This document shows, one piece after another, positions 19,601-26,500 of a stretch of DNA of 64,000 nucleotides. The stretch is from Synechococcus sp. HK01-R (GTDB lineage: Bacteria; Cyanobacteriota; Cyanobacteriia; PCC-6307; Cyanobiaceae). The translations under genes were made by a program, and so were the position numbers. Location: the NCBI RefSeq assembly GCF_014217855.1, contig NZ_CP059059.1, positions 1,674,001 to 1,738,000 of the forward strand, in the 5' to 3' direction. Each line of letters begins with the position of its first letter. The first letter of the stretch is position 1. Below the pieces are notes generated by a model. It was given only the letters and a program-made list of their open reading frames with translations, did no database searches and was not told where the DNA came from.

Positions 19601-20036
19601 GGCTGCGGGCCAACAGCCAGTGATCGCGGTTGAGCTGACCTCGCTCGCAGGGATGGAGCTCCATCCATTGGCGCAGGGGGGCAGCGGCTGGTTGCTGGAG
19701 CAGCTCGGGGAGCACCTCCAGCACTGGCCAGACGAGCCGCTCGGCCCGCCAGGGATCCTCGCCGCCCCTGGGGTCACCATCTGTGCCATCGCAGCCCGTG
19801 CCCTCACCGAGAACGGCTCGCACCAGTTCACGAAGCCTGGCGCCTGGGAACGGAAAGCGCACCAGGGCACTGATCCCGTTGACAACAGCCAACTGTTCCC
19901 CCAGCCAACGGCTGGTGGGCCAGGTGTTGACGACCACTTCGATTTCTTCGAAGGGCGAGGGGGGATCGAGGCGCAGCTGTTCCGCCAGCAGCTGCGCCAG
20001 CCATTCCGCCCGATTGCTTCTGAAGATGGTCAGCAA
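16686..20036 (-). CDS. recC: exonuclease V gamma subunit RecC
   Basis: 1116 residues starting MLTIFRSNRAEWLAQLLAEQL, the classic RecC opening, followed by NTWPTSRWLGEQLA. The protein has inactivated helicase-like domains: MTPQIDRFAPLL, and VVLIGLDAGSFPRQNERPGFHLL late in the protein. RecC binds the duplex end, splits strands and reads Chi. It is the first gene of the recC-recB-recD-cupin unit. Its start lies 7 bp inside the 3' end of the upstream phosphatase gene, so the operon may begin with that gene. Confidence 0.94.
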   Translation of the reverse strand: MLTIFRSNRAEWLAQLLAEQLRLDPPSPFEEIEVVVNTWPTSRWLGEQLAVVNGISALVRFPFPGARLRELVRAVLGEGTGCDGTDGDPRGGEDPWRAERLVWPVLEVLPELLQQPAAAPLRQWMELHPCERGQLNRDHWLLARSLADAIDDYALYRADELGRWLGHDSDASSALAESLRWQPELARLLADKLPTAPFGLQVMEAVKRLRAGESPVLPLPRCLRLFGLSSMAPIQVDLLQALSDCIDVQIFLLTPCPDLWERSEHRRRRLGERWQTPLDGSWLLESPRLEAMLGRMGAEFQLLLEGSGECQLGAWEQRDLFAAPVSMARDQQQPPSLLAQVQQQLVEGSTPTLTLETNDHSLRFLASPGRWREVQLVRDQILQWLAADPTLQPRDVLVMTPQIDRFAPLLASAFNDADATGVLVPWRLTDRSQQEAPGLMQGFLSLLALAADRFTATGLEQLLANPALQELQGLTADELDAMHRCLQRTGFRWGLHERERHGDPSHSLRWCLDRWLLGLMLPDQEGWVLADAAPFSDELTADEVGRWWTLLDKLARWIDRLRSPRHCSSWITTLTSLLEELFGDGGRWGWERQAILDALELWRERSLDCPLLLDAAVVRAVLQEALSNDSGRFGHRSGALTISALEPMRAIPHRVVVLIGLDAGSFPRQNERPGFHLLEQIRRLGDPSSSDQDRYVLLEALLSSRQHLMLSWNARDERSGEPLPPAAPVQQWLTLLREQLGENAMAQVLLQPPANPLDPGNFQMQSTGALPSCDQRLLAARRELDRGGEREAGRRGHALAMPLQWPSGLADSGRAHSHEQDSSEGTRLETEQLERWLLAPQRCWLEQQGLRPGEWLEPIEDLEALDLGERQRQGLLQQQLEEALQTMKQPNALPWQEATQGDWLSRCAGRGILPPAAAASVEQERLEQRWQGLQRCLLSFGTPQLRSGRLLTGRCQLLPQAGKLQARSALLGWLRHLEAQLEGYECETAVIGRSDRQGKGDQFEVLLHWQPIEPELAERHLAALHAAANRGLKQCWPVPPASGLARLRQWQKGQEAADQAFHKSWQGDFQGWPERERAEMRACFGDGCESRELLNAPGFERAFSCLYLPMGEALKA

Positions 20037-20713
20037 GAGGTGGACTCAATGAGTTCCTGCTGGTGCTGGTGCTGGGGTGCAGGAATCGCAAGTGCTGTCT
20101 GACCCATCACCTGCACCACGGCATCGGTTTCAGGGCAGAAGGCCGAGAGTCGTCCCCCATAGACGGCGCCGGTGTCGATCATCACGATGTGTTGGCGTCG
20201 CTCCACGCTGGGCCTAGGGGTGTGACCCACCACCACGCGGCCGAAGCGGCCGTCGTAGGTCTCCCAGAAGGGTTCGCGGATGCGTAAATCAGGGCGACCT
20301 TGAGGGTCAAAGCCTGCATGGGTCGCGATCCAGCCTTTGCCTCGATAGTGGTCTGGCAGGGTCTGGAGACGCTGCAGCCACTGGCGGGTGAGGCCATCGC
20401 CGAGCTGGCGGTAGGTGTCGATCCTCAGCAGGCTCTGGTGTGCGTCTGATGACCGTTGCTCAAGGGCTTCGATCAGGTTCTGCTCGTGGTTGCCCCGCAA
20501 CCAGGTGGCTCGACCGTTGCAGACCAGCTCCCAGACCAGATGGAGAGTGTCTGCGATTCCAGGGCCGCGGTTAATCACGTCGCCGCAGAGCACCAGATGG
20601 TCTCGGGTAGGGAGCACGGCCAGGAGCTGGATCAGGGAGGCATGACAGCCGTGCACATCACCGATCACCCAGTGACGCTCAGCTGATGCCACCTCGTTTC
20701 CGCTCCATCTCAT
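20030..20713 (-). CDS. calcineurin-like serine/threonine or diadenosine phosphatase
   Basis: A 227-residue metallophosphoesterase of the PPP / ApaH-PrpE type with all metal motifs: VIGDVHGC (Asp, His), LCGDVINRGPG (Asp, Asn), LRGNHEQ (Asn, His) and a late VVGHTPRP. It should hydrolyse phosphoprotein or dinucleoside polyphosphate bonds using two metal ions. The ATG at 20713 is preferred because the homologous region starts soon after; a codon at 20755 is also in frame. The 3' end overlaps recC by 7 bp, linking it to the recombination operon. Confidence 0.82.
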   Translation of the reverse strand: MRWSGNEVASAERHWVIGDVHGCHASLIQLLAVLPTRDHLVLCGDVINRGPGIADTLHLVWELVCNGRATWLRGNHEQNLIEALEQRSSDAHQSLLRIDTYRQLGDGLTRQWLQRLQTLPDHYRGKGWIATHAGFDPQGRPDLRIREPFWETYDGRFGRVVVGHTPRPSVERRQHIVMIDTGAVYGGRLSAFCPETDAVVQVMGQTALAIPAPQHQHQQELIESTSC

Positions 20714-20797
20714 CGCTCTGCATCGGATTCTGACGGAGCCCCCCTCCCCTGTCATCGACCCTGTCTACGGTGTTGCATCGCTCAAAGGGGGTGGTCT

Positions 20798-21043
20798 GTG
20801 GATCCACGTTCATTGCCGGTGCCTCGGAGGGTTGCGTTGCTGGTTCAGGCTCTCAACGGTGCCCCACGCACCAATGAGGCCCTGGCCAAGGCTGCCGATG
20901 GGGAGGAGATGCTCGATGTGCTGGTGGGTGCGTCCGACAAGCTGGGCCTGGGGCTAACCCGCGAGCATCTGCGCAATACACCGCCGATTAGGGATTGGGT
21001 GTGGTGGCACAAGAAGCAGGCACCCTTCACGATCGGTAGCTGA
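20798..21043 (+). CDS. small hypothetical protein, weakly Nif11-like
   Basis: An 81-residue frame from a GTG at 20798, preceded by a purine-rich GGGGGTGG. The middle part (EALAKAADGEEMLDVLVGASDKLGLGLTREHL) has the helix-turn spacing and G-x-x-x-T-x-E-x-L end seen in Nif11-type leader domains, but the resemblance is weak. The tail (IRDWVWWHKKQAPFTIGS) is Trp-rich and lacks a processing GG site, so a ripp precursor is not claimed. The frame stands alone between two minus-strand genes. Confidence 0.5.
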   Translation: MDPRSLPVPRRVALLVQALNGAPRTNEALAKAADGEEMLDVLVGASDKLGLGLTREHLRNTPPIRDWVWWHKKQAPFTIGS

Positions 21044-21103
21044 GGGTGCGCTGCTGAGGTGGCGATCAAGAGGCTTTCGATCCAGCCTGTCTTGATGAGG
21101 AGA

Positions 21104-21346
21104 TCACCAGGGAAATTCCTTGGCGGTCGCCCCCTCCGGACAGGGATCAGAGGCCCGACCTCCCGGCAGATCCTCGTCGCCAATGATGTCGTTCAGATAC
21201 GCCGCGCAGAGTTGTTCTGGGGTGAGGGACTCCACCCAGTTCTCCCAGCCTCCCCCCGTGTCAGCACTGACGGTGAAGACCGTCGACGCGCTGAGCACGG
21301 CTAGCAAGGTGCTGCTGCCAAAACGAAACCCGTGGGACCTTGTCAT
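21104..21346 (-). CDS. small secreted protein
   Basis: 80 residues from the ATG at 21346. The N-terminus is a signal peptide (FGSSTLLAVLSASTVFTVSA), and the mature part has two Cys (LCAAYLND, DPCPEG). No domain was recognised. A longer upstream reading would put 30 low-complexity residues before the signal peptide and was rejected. It lies 55 bp from the ycf54-pdxJ unit on the same strand. Confidence 0.6.
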   Translation of the reverse strand: MTRSHGFRFGSSTLLAVLSASTVFTVSADTGGGWENWVESLTPEQLCAAYLNDIIGDEDLPGGRASDPCPEGATAKEFPW

Positions 21347-21401
21347 CGCTCCAGACCAATGGCTGTGTTCAGCATGACCACGGTTGTGGGCAGCCGTGGC
21401 T

Positions 21402-21734
21402 TTAGGCCGCTGTTCCGGCGCAGCTGGCGAGGGCATCGGGAATCGACGCGCTTGGAGCTTCGAAGCGGCCCTCGGCTACAAACTCCAGACGCAGCTTCAT
21501 GAAGGTGATGAAGCTGGCATCGGTGGAGACCACGGCAGCCGATGGGCTGGGTACCTGTGCTGCGAGTTCCGCCAGCTCGGGAGCGCTGAGGAATGCCGGT
21601 TGACGGATCAGCCAGAAGTCGATCTCTCGCCCCTGCTCGGCGTAATGACGGCGTCGCTCACTCAGCACTTCTTCCAGAGGTTCCTCCTCGGTCAGGAAGC
21701 GTTCACTGGCGGCGACGAAGTGATAGGTGGTCAT
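21402..21734 (-). CDS. ycf54: Ycf54, Mg-protoporphyrin ester cyclase accessory protein
   Basis: The 110 residues start [24 protein letters not shown] and continue with [15 protein letters not shown] and [20 protein letters not shown], the conserved pattern of Ycf54 (DUF2488). Ycf54 binds the AcsF/CycI oxygenase and is needed for the cyclase step that forms the fifth ring of chlorophyll. It overlaps the stop of pdxJ by 4 bp, so both should be on one transcript. The residues after about 95 are not conserved. Confidence 0.88.
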   Translation of the reverse strand: MTTYHFVAASERFLTEEEPLEEVLSERRRHYAEQGREIDFWLIRQPAFLSAPELAELAAQVPSPSAAVVSTDASFITFMKLRLEFVAEGRFEAPSASIPDALASCAGTAA

Positions 21735-22480
21735 GGCTGAAGGCTTCCAAAGAGCGGCTCACGGCGGGGATTCTGGACCAGCCGCTTCATCTCCCTGACG
21801 GCGGCCTCGAGGCCAACCACAAGAGATCGCGCCACGATCGTATGGCCGATGTTCAACTCTTCCATGCCCTCGATGGCTGCCACGGGCTCCACGTTTTGAT
21901 AGGTGAGTCCGTGGCCTGCATTCACCCTGAGTCCAAGGTTGCGGGCATGCGCTGTTGCTTCCGTCAGTCGAGCTAATTCAGCCGGCTGTGCGCTCCAGCT
22001 CGCTTCCGCGTAGGTGCCGGTGTGGAGCTCAACCCAGCGTGCCCCGCAGCCGATGCTGGCCTCCAGTTGCTCAGGATCAGGGTCCACGAACAGGCTCACG
22101 GGGATGCCGGCGGTCTGCAGCCTCTCCACCACGCCTTTGAGGCTGATGAGCTGTGCCCTCACATCCAGGCCTCCCTCCGTGGTGACTTCCTCCCTCCGTT
22201 CGGGCACGAGGGTGACCATGTCAGGACGGATCCTTCTTGCGATCTGTTCCATCTCGGCCGTGGCGGCCATTTCCAGATTCAGACGGCTGCGAACGGTTTG
22301 GCGGAGCAGCTCCACGTCTCGGTCTTGGATATGACGACGATCTTCGCGGAGATGCACCGTGATTCCATCGGCACCGCCGAGTTCCGCCAGCATCGCCATC
22401 GGCACCGGATCGGGTTCGACCGTGCGTCGTGCCTGGCGCACGTTGGCAATGTGATCGATGTTGACGCCGAGACTGGCCAC
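21731..22480 (-). CDS. pdxJ: pyridoxine 5'-phosphate synthase PdxJ
   Basis: 249 residues with the complete PdxJ pattern: [16 protein letters not shown] at the start, [18 protein letters not shown] (catalytic His and Arg), [29 protein letters not shown], and [15 protein letters not shown] with the late [11 protein letters not shown]. It joins 1-deoxyxylulose-5-phosphate with 3-amino-2-oxopropyl phosphate to make pyridoxine phosphate for vitamin B6. It is the first gene of a unit with ycf54. The start is secure because homology begins at residue 2. Confidence 0.96.
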   Translation of the reverse strand: MASLGVNIDHIANVRQARRTVEPDPVPMAMLAELGGADGITVHLREDRRHIQDRDVELLRQTVRSRLNLEMAATAEMEQIARRIRPDMVTLVPERREEVTTEGGLDVRAQLISLKGVVERLQTAGIPVSLFVDPDPEQLEASIGCGARWVELHTGTYAEASWSAQPAELARLTEATAHARNLGLRVNAGHGLTYQNVEPVAAIEGMEELNIGHTIVARSLVVGLEAAVREMKRLVQNPRREPLFGSLQP

Positions 22481-22616
22481 GTCCGTTGCTTCCTGGGTCC
22501 AAAACCCTAACGAGGGGTCAGGGCGTCACTGGCCGCAGAACCAACTGCCCAGCCTTCTCTGGAAATGCAGGGGCCGGACCTTAAGTTCCGAGATAGTCCA
22601 AGACCACCGGGGCGCG

Positions 22617-23315
22617 GTGACCTCAAGCCTGGCGACACGCGAAAGTGCCCTTGGTTCGGGGATTAATCCCTTTTGGGCTCCCCTGGCGATGGTGCTCACC
22701 CAGGATCTCGCTCTGCGCAGTTATTTCCGCGAGCGACTCGTGCTTGGGGAACACAATTTGCCCCTGGAGGGTCCGATCCTGCTGGCGCCGACCCATCGGG
22801 CCCGCTGGGATGCCCTGATGCTGCCGATGGCTGCCGGTCGACGGATTACAGGCCGCGACTGTCGCTTCATGGTGACCCGCACGGAAATGGACGGCGTGCA
22901 GGGGTGGTTTCTCCATCGCCTCGGTTGCTTTGCTGTGGACCAGGGACGCCCGTCGCTCACCACCTTGCGCTTTGCGATTGATCTGCTGGCTGCTGGGCAG
23001 CAAGTGGTGGTGTTCCCAGAAGGTCGTATTAATCGCAGTGATGAGCCGATCCGCCTTCAGCAGGGGCTGGCCCGCTTGGCCCTGCTCGCGCGCCGACAGG
23101 GAGTTCCGGTGCGCGTGCTGCCTGTTGGCCTCGCTTACAGCGAAGCTAGGCCGCGCTTCTGCGGACGCGCAGCAATCTGTTTCGGCGAAGCGATGGCCGT
23201 GGAGGGAAGTGGCCGTGAGGCGGTGCGTGCCTTCAATGCCGATCTGGCCTTGCGGATGCAATCAGCTGAACAAGCGGCCAGGGAGGCAGTGGGGCGCCCC
23301 CTCCACTCCCCCTAA
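22617..23315 (+). CDS. 1-acyl-glycerol-3-phosphate acyltransferase (PlsC family)
   Basis: 232 residues from a GTG at 22617; the next in-frame ATG at 22689 would remove the INPFWAPLAM stretch usual in cyanobacterial members. The catalytic HX4D motif is HRARWD (preceded by LLAPT) and the substrate-binding motif is FPEGRINRSD. These enzymes add the second acyl chain in phosphatidate synthesis at the membrane. The gene lies alone, divergent from pdxJ. Picocyanobacteria carry several paralogs, so the exact acyltransferase role is uncertain. Confidence 0.82.
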   Translation: MTSSLATRESALGSGINPFWAPLAMVLTQDLALRSYFRERLVLGEHNLPLEGPILLAPTHRARWDALMLPMAAGRRITGRDCRFMVTRTEMDGVQGWFLHRLGCFAVDQGRPSLTTLRFAIDLLAAGQQVVVFPEGRINRSDEPIRLQQGLARLALLARRQGVPVRVLPVGLAYSEARPRFCGRAAICFGEAMAVEGSGREAVRAFNADLALRMQSAEQAAREAVGRPLHSP

Positions 23316-23341
23316 AGTCCGGCCACTGTTCCGGTCTGATC

Positions 23342-23881
23342 ATGCGTTCCCGCCTCTCGCTGACCGCCCTGGCTCTGGTGGCTGGTCTGTCTCTGTCTCC
23401 CGCGGCCGGCCTCGCCCAGACCAGCGAGGACAGCCAGGCCTCAAAGGTGCTGGCGTCCGGTGGTGCCGGTTTCAACGTGGCCGCTGTTCAGTCTCTGATC
23501 AACCGTGGTGATGCGGCGGTCGCCGCCGGCAATCTGGCCGAGGCTCGCAAGGACTATGACAATGCCCGTGCAGCAGCCAAGCAACTCCTGGCGTTCTACC
23601 GGGATCTGAGTGGTGCGTTCCGAGGTCTGGATGCTCGGATTCCCCGCGAAATGGACGCCAAGGGTCGTGCTGCACTGGGTCTGCTGGCTGAGGCCAATCT
23701 CAGGTTGGCGGCCCTCTTCCGCCGTCAGAATCAACCCGAGGTTGCCGTTCCTGTGCTCGTGGAGGTGGTGCGGTTGATGACCCCCTCCCAGGCCCAAGGT
23801 CAAAAGGCCTATCAGAGCCTGGTGGAATTGGGTTTTGTCGAGACGCCCTTCGCCGCTGCCAAAACCGCTCCCGGCAGCTGA
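23342..23881 (+). CDS. secreted helical (TPR-like) hypothetical protein
   Basis: 179 residues with a clear signal peptide (LTALALVAGLSLSPAAGLAQ, cleavage after about residue 25). The rest is helical with TPR-like helix pairs (LINRGDAAVAAGNLAEARKDYDNARAAAKQLL, and a second AALGLLAEANLRLAALFRRQ). It should be periplasmic or lumenal and could serve as a scaffold. It starts 26 bp after the acyltransferase stop on the same strand and ends 58 bp before bolA. Confidence 0.65.
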   Translation: MRSRLSLTALALVAGLSLSPAAGLAQTSEDSQASKVLASGGAGFNVAAVQSLINRGDAAVAAGNLAEARKDYDNARAAAKQLLAFYRDLSGAFRGLDARIPREMDAKGRAALGLLAEANLRLAALFRRQNQPEVAVPVLVEVVRLMTPSQAQGQKAYQSLVELGFVETPFAAAKTAPGS

Positions 23882-23939
23882 GCCTGACCGCTCGTCTCCC
23901 TGATCTGTCAGCATCAGTTTCCAGCTGAAGCACCCGGTG

Positions 23940-24173
23940 ATGGTTCAACCCGATGCGGTGGCCGCGGCAATACGCCGTGCCCTTCCCGACGCCCATGTGG
24001 ATGTGGAAGACCTCACCGGCGGTGGCGACCACCTTCAGGTGCGGGTGATCTCCTCTGGTTTCGCCGGTCTCAACCGGATCCGTCAGCATCAGCTCGTCTA
24101 CAAAGCGCTGCGAGACGAGCTCGCTAGTGAGGCGATCCATGCCCTGGCACTCACCACGTCAACACCCGACTGA
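23940..24173 (+). CDS. bolA: BolA family protein
   Basis: 77 residues with the BolA class-II fold pattern: an N-terminal helix, [19 protein letters not shown], then [21 protein letters not shown] with the conserved His of the C-terminal helix-turn. BolA proteins bind a [2Fe-2S] cluster together with a CGFS glutaredoxin. The partner gene follows 36 bp downstream, a known and informative pairing for iron-sulfur sensing or trafficking. An ATG at 23940 overlaps an alternative GTG three bases upstream. Confidence 0.9.
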   Translation: MVQPDAVAAAIRRALPDAHVDVEDLTGGGDHLQVRVISSGFAGLNRIRQHQLVYKALRDELASEAIHALALTTSTPD

Positions 24174-24209
24174 GTCCTCTTTCGCTTTTTTTCGCCGCTC
24201 TCTTTTGCC

Positions 24210-24533
24210 ATGGATGCTCAGACCCAGGCCCGAATCGAGGCCTTGATTCAATCCAGCCCGATCTTCGTGTTCATGAAGGGCACCAAGCTGATGCCCCAGT
24301 GCGGCTTCTCCAACAACGTGGTGCAGATCCTGCATGCTCTGGGCATGCCCTTCGAAACCTTCGATGTGCTCTCTGACATGGAGATCCGCCAGGGCATCAA
24401 GGAATTTTCCGAATGGCCCACCATCCCTCAGGTGTATGTGAAGGGGGAATTCATGGGCGGATCCGACATCCTGATCGAGATGTACAACTCCGGCGAGCTC
24501 AAGGAGAAACTGGAGGTGGCTCTCGCCTCCTAG
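24210..24533 (+). CDS. grxD: monothiol glutaredoxin, CGFS type
   Basis: 107 residues with the monothiol active site CGFS in MPQCGFSNNVVQIL (about residue 31), the glutathione-binding WPTIPQVYVKGEF loop and GGSDILIEMYNSGEL. CGFS glutaredoxins hold and pass on [2Fe-2S] clusters, forming a hetero-complex with BolA, whose gene is directly upstream. The stop overlaps the convergent small gene by 4 bp. Confidence 0.95.
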   Translation: MDAQTQARIEALIQSSPIFVFMKGTKLMPQCGFSNNVVQILHALGMPFETFDVLSDMEIRQGIKEFSEWPTIPQVYVKGEFMGGSDILIEMYNSGELKEKLEVALAS

Positions 24534-24796
24534 TGCTGAGGCTGCCGATAGAGGGCACTCACGTCCCCATCGGGGCCGATGAAGCTGGATGGATCCAAGA
24601 TCCAGCGATCCACTAAGGCCTCCAATCGGGCTTGATCCCTCGGTTCGAGTGCTCCTGTGCGGCGTAGGGCATGCAGATACCCGTCGGCGTAGAGCCTCAG
24701 TTCCGAGGGGCTGTGGTAGCGAAGTGTCAGTTCCTGGCAGGCGTCACACAGCGACTGGAAGTGTCGAATCGCCTCCGGATGCTGCAGGGATGTCAT
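24530..24796 (-). CDS. small conserved cyanobacterial-type protein
   Basis: 88 residues, mostly helical, starting MTSLQHPEAIRHFQSLCDACQELTLRYHSPSELRLYADGYLHALRR. The pattern resembles a short family seen in many cyanobacteria (possibly DUF6761), with no known function. Two Cys residues near the N-terminus (CDACQ) could bind metal or form a disulfide. It is convergent with grxD and divergent from the atypical response regulator. Confidence 0.7.
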   Translation of the reverse strand: MTSLQHPEAIRHFQSLCDACQELTLRYHSPSELRLYADGYLHALRRTGALEPRDQARLEALVDRWILDPSSFIGPDGDVSALYRQPQH

Positions 24797-24873
24797 GACC
24801 TGTGAGGACGGCAGCCTCTGTTACCAGCGTGCCTTGGAATTGGCCTTAGCGTAAGCAGGCAATCAACAGCCAT

Positions 24874-25644
24874 GTGACCTCCTCTTCCCGCGACCTTCTG
24901 CAGAACGGTAGTCCTCAGGTGACCACTGTTGCAGTGCCCCATCAAAGCGGCGGGGGTCCGAAGGAGCCGTCCAGGGTTCTGGTTGTCGAACCGCACCCCA
25001 CCCTGCGCACCGTGCTGGTGCAGCGCCTGCGTCAGGACGGCCACCTCACGGCTGCCGTGTCCAACGCTGCTGAGGCTCTGGAGGTCTGCCAGGACCAGTC
25101 CCCTGATCTCTTGATCAGTGCTGAAATCCTGGATCACAGCTCCGCCCTGCGCCTGGGCCAGCAGCTGCGTTGCCCCGTGATTGTGCTCACGGCCCGCAGC
25201 GGAGCCGAGCCAGTGGTGGGTCTCCTTGATGAAGGGGCTGACGATGTCCTGCGCAAGCCATTTGGCCTGGAGGAACTGGCGGCTCGCTGCCGCACCCTGT
25301 TGCGACGGGGGGGCACCGGCCTGCAGGAGCGCGTCACCGTCGGTCCCCTTGAGGTGCATCTGCTGCTGAGGCAGGTGACTCTGAGAGAACAGCCCGTTGA
25401 ACTCAGTCCCAGGGAGTTCGCTCTGCTCTGCGCTCTGCTCATGCCGCCTGGCATGGTGCGTAGCCGTCAGGATCTGTTGCGGATGGCCTGGCCACCCTTC
25501 AGCGGCGGGCCCCGCTCCGTTGATACACAGGTGCTAACGCTGCGCCGCAAGCTCGAGCAGGCTGGCCTCGGCGAAGGAGGTGGGATTACCACCGTTCGGC
25601 AGCAGGGCTATCGCTTCAGCCTGGAACACCTGCCGGCATCGTGA
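24874..25644 (+). CDS. OmpR-type response regulator with degenerate receiver
   Basis: 256 residues from a GTG at 24874. Residues about 30-145 form a receiver fold (VLVVEPHPTLRTVL, VIVLTARS, DVLRKPFGLEELAAR), and residues 155-256 a winged-helix DNA-binding domain (LSPREFALLCALL, DTQVLTLRRKLE, ITTVRQQGYRFS). Where the phosphoacceptor Asp is expected (after PDLLIS) there is Ala, and the acidic pair VED/VDD reads VEP. The Thr and Lys switch residues remain. It therefore probably binds DNA independently of phosphorylation or responds to another signal. No kinase gene is adjacent. The stop overlaps the next, convergent gene by 29 bp. Confidence 0.86.
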   Translation: MTSSSRDLLQNGSPQVTTVAVPHQSGGGPKEPSRVLVVEPHPTLRTVLVQRLRQDGHLTAAVSNAAEALEVCQDQSPDLLISAEILDHSSALRLGQQLRCPVIVLTARSGAEPVVGLLDEGADDVLRKPFGLEELAARCRTLLRRGGTGLQERVTVGPLEVHLLLRQVTLREQPVELSPREFALLCALLMPPGMVRSRQDLLRMAWPPFSGGPRSVDTQVLTLRRKLEQAGLGEGGGITTVRQQGYRFSLEHLPAS

Positions 25645-26224
25645 TCCAACCCTGTTGCAAGCCAAGGCCCAGTGCCATCTCACCTGCAAGCATCAGCGAC
25701 GCCAGGACGGCTAGCAATTGATAGGTCCAAGGAGGGGTCAGCCGGCCGATTCTTTGCGTGTTGAGTCCACTGCACGCTTGAAAGACGGCAAGAAAACGAT
25801 CGAAATCAGCAATGCGCTGGGGAAGCAGATAGTGGCTCTGCCCTTTGGTGCTGACGTAAAACACCGTTCCTCCCTGACTGGTGCCCATCGGCACGAGGGC
25901 ACGAATCTCAGGCCAGCTGAGCTGCCAACCGCGGCGAATCAACCAGCGACACCAGAGGGGGTGGCCCACCTGGATCCCCTGGGGGCTTAAGCGAACCTCT
26001 TCGCTGAGCATGGCCAAGACCAACCCGAGGCCCATGGGGGCAGCGAGCAGCAGCACGACACGAAGCCCCGGTGGTGCGAGCAGGGGCAGCGGCAGGACCA
26101 AGGCCAGATAGACACTGATCAGGGTGCCCCGGATCAGAGGGGAGATCCGGAAACACTGCTCAACACCGCTCAATCCAGTGGCAACCACCTCAGCGATCCT
26201 CGGGCGATCCGGGCAGAGGTTCAA
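25616..26224 (-). CDS. membrane protein of unknown function
   Basis: 202 residues with two close hydrophobic segments near the N-terminus (about 32-70), a soluble middle part with PH-like strands (EVRLSPQGIQVGHPLWCRW, WQLSWPEIRALVPM, VFYVSTKGQSHYLLPQRI), and a further C-terminal membrane segment (about 168-190). The strand pattern recalls bacterial PH-domain membrane proteins, but this is a loose comparison. It overlaps the small gene upstream on the same strand by 35 bp. Confidence 0.6.
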   Translation of the reverse strand: MNLCPDRPRIAEVVATGLSGVEQCFRISPLIRGTLISVYLALVLPLPLLAPPGLRVVLLLAAPMGLGLVLAMLSEEVRLSPQGIQVGHPLWCRWLIRRGWQLSWPEIRALVPMGTSQGGTVFYVSTKGQSHYLLPQRIADFDRFLAVFQACSGLNTQRIGRLTPPWTYQLLAVLASLMLAGEMALGLGLQQGWITMPAGVPG

Positions 26225-26486
26225 TCAGTTCGCTGGGCTGATAGCGGCCCTGGAAAACCTCGGCCTCGCGCCCTTTCCAGAACTCACCAAGTCGCATCAG
26301 GTCGGCATGGGCCTCCTGGATGCTGCGCATATAAGCCTCAGGACTCATGCCCTCTCGAGCTTCTTTGAGCTTCGCCAGTCGCAGCATCTGCAGCATCCAT
26401 GGCTTGCTTAGCTCGCCGCGGGACTCCATGTAGCGGGCGAGCTCAGCGGCCGAGGGCTGGGGGGTGGCTCCCATCTCACAGGTCAA
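26190..26486 (-). CDS. small helical hypothetical protein
   Basis: 98 residues: helical, charged, no signal or membrane segment (PSAAELARYMESRGELSKPWMLQMLRLAKLKEAREGMSPEAYMRSIQEAH). It resembles short conserved proteins of picocyanobacteria without known function. The gene starts 14 bp after crtH ends on the same strand and overlaps the next membrane-protein gene, so the three may form one transcript starting at crtH. Confidence 0.62.
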   Translation of the reverse strand: MTCEMGATPQPSAAELARYMESRGELSKPWMLQMLRLAKLKEAREGMSPEAYMRSIQEAHADLMRLGEFWKGREAEVFQGRYQPSELIEPLPGSPEDR

Positions 26487-26500
26487 GCAATGAACAGACC

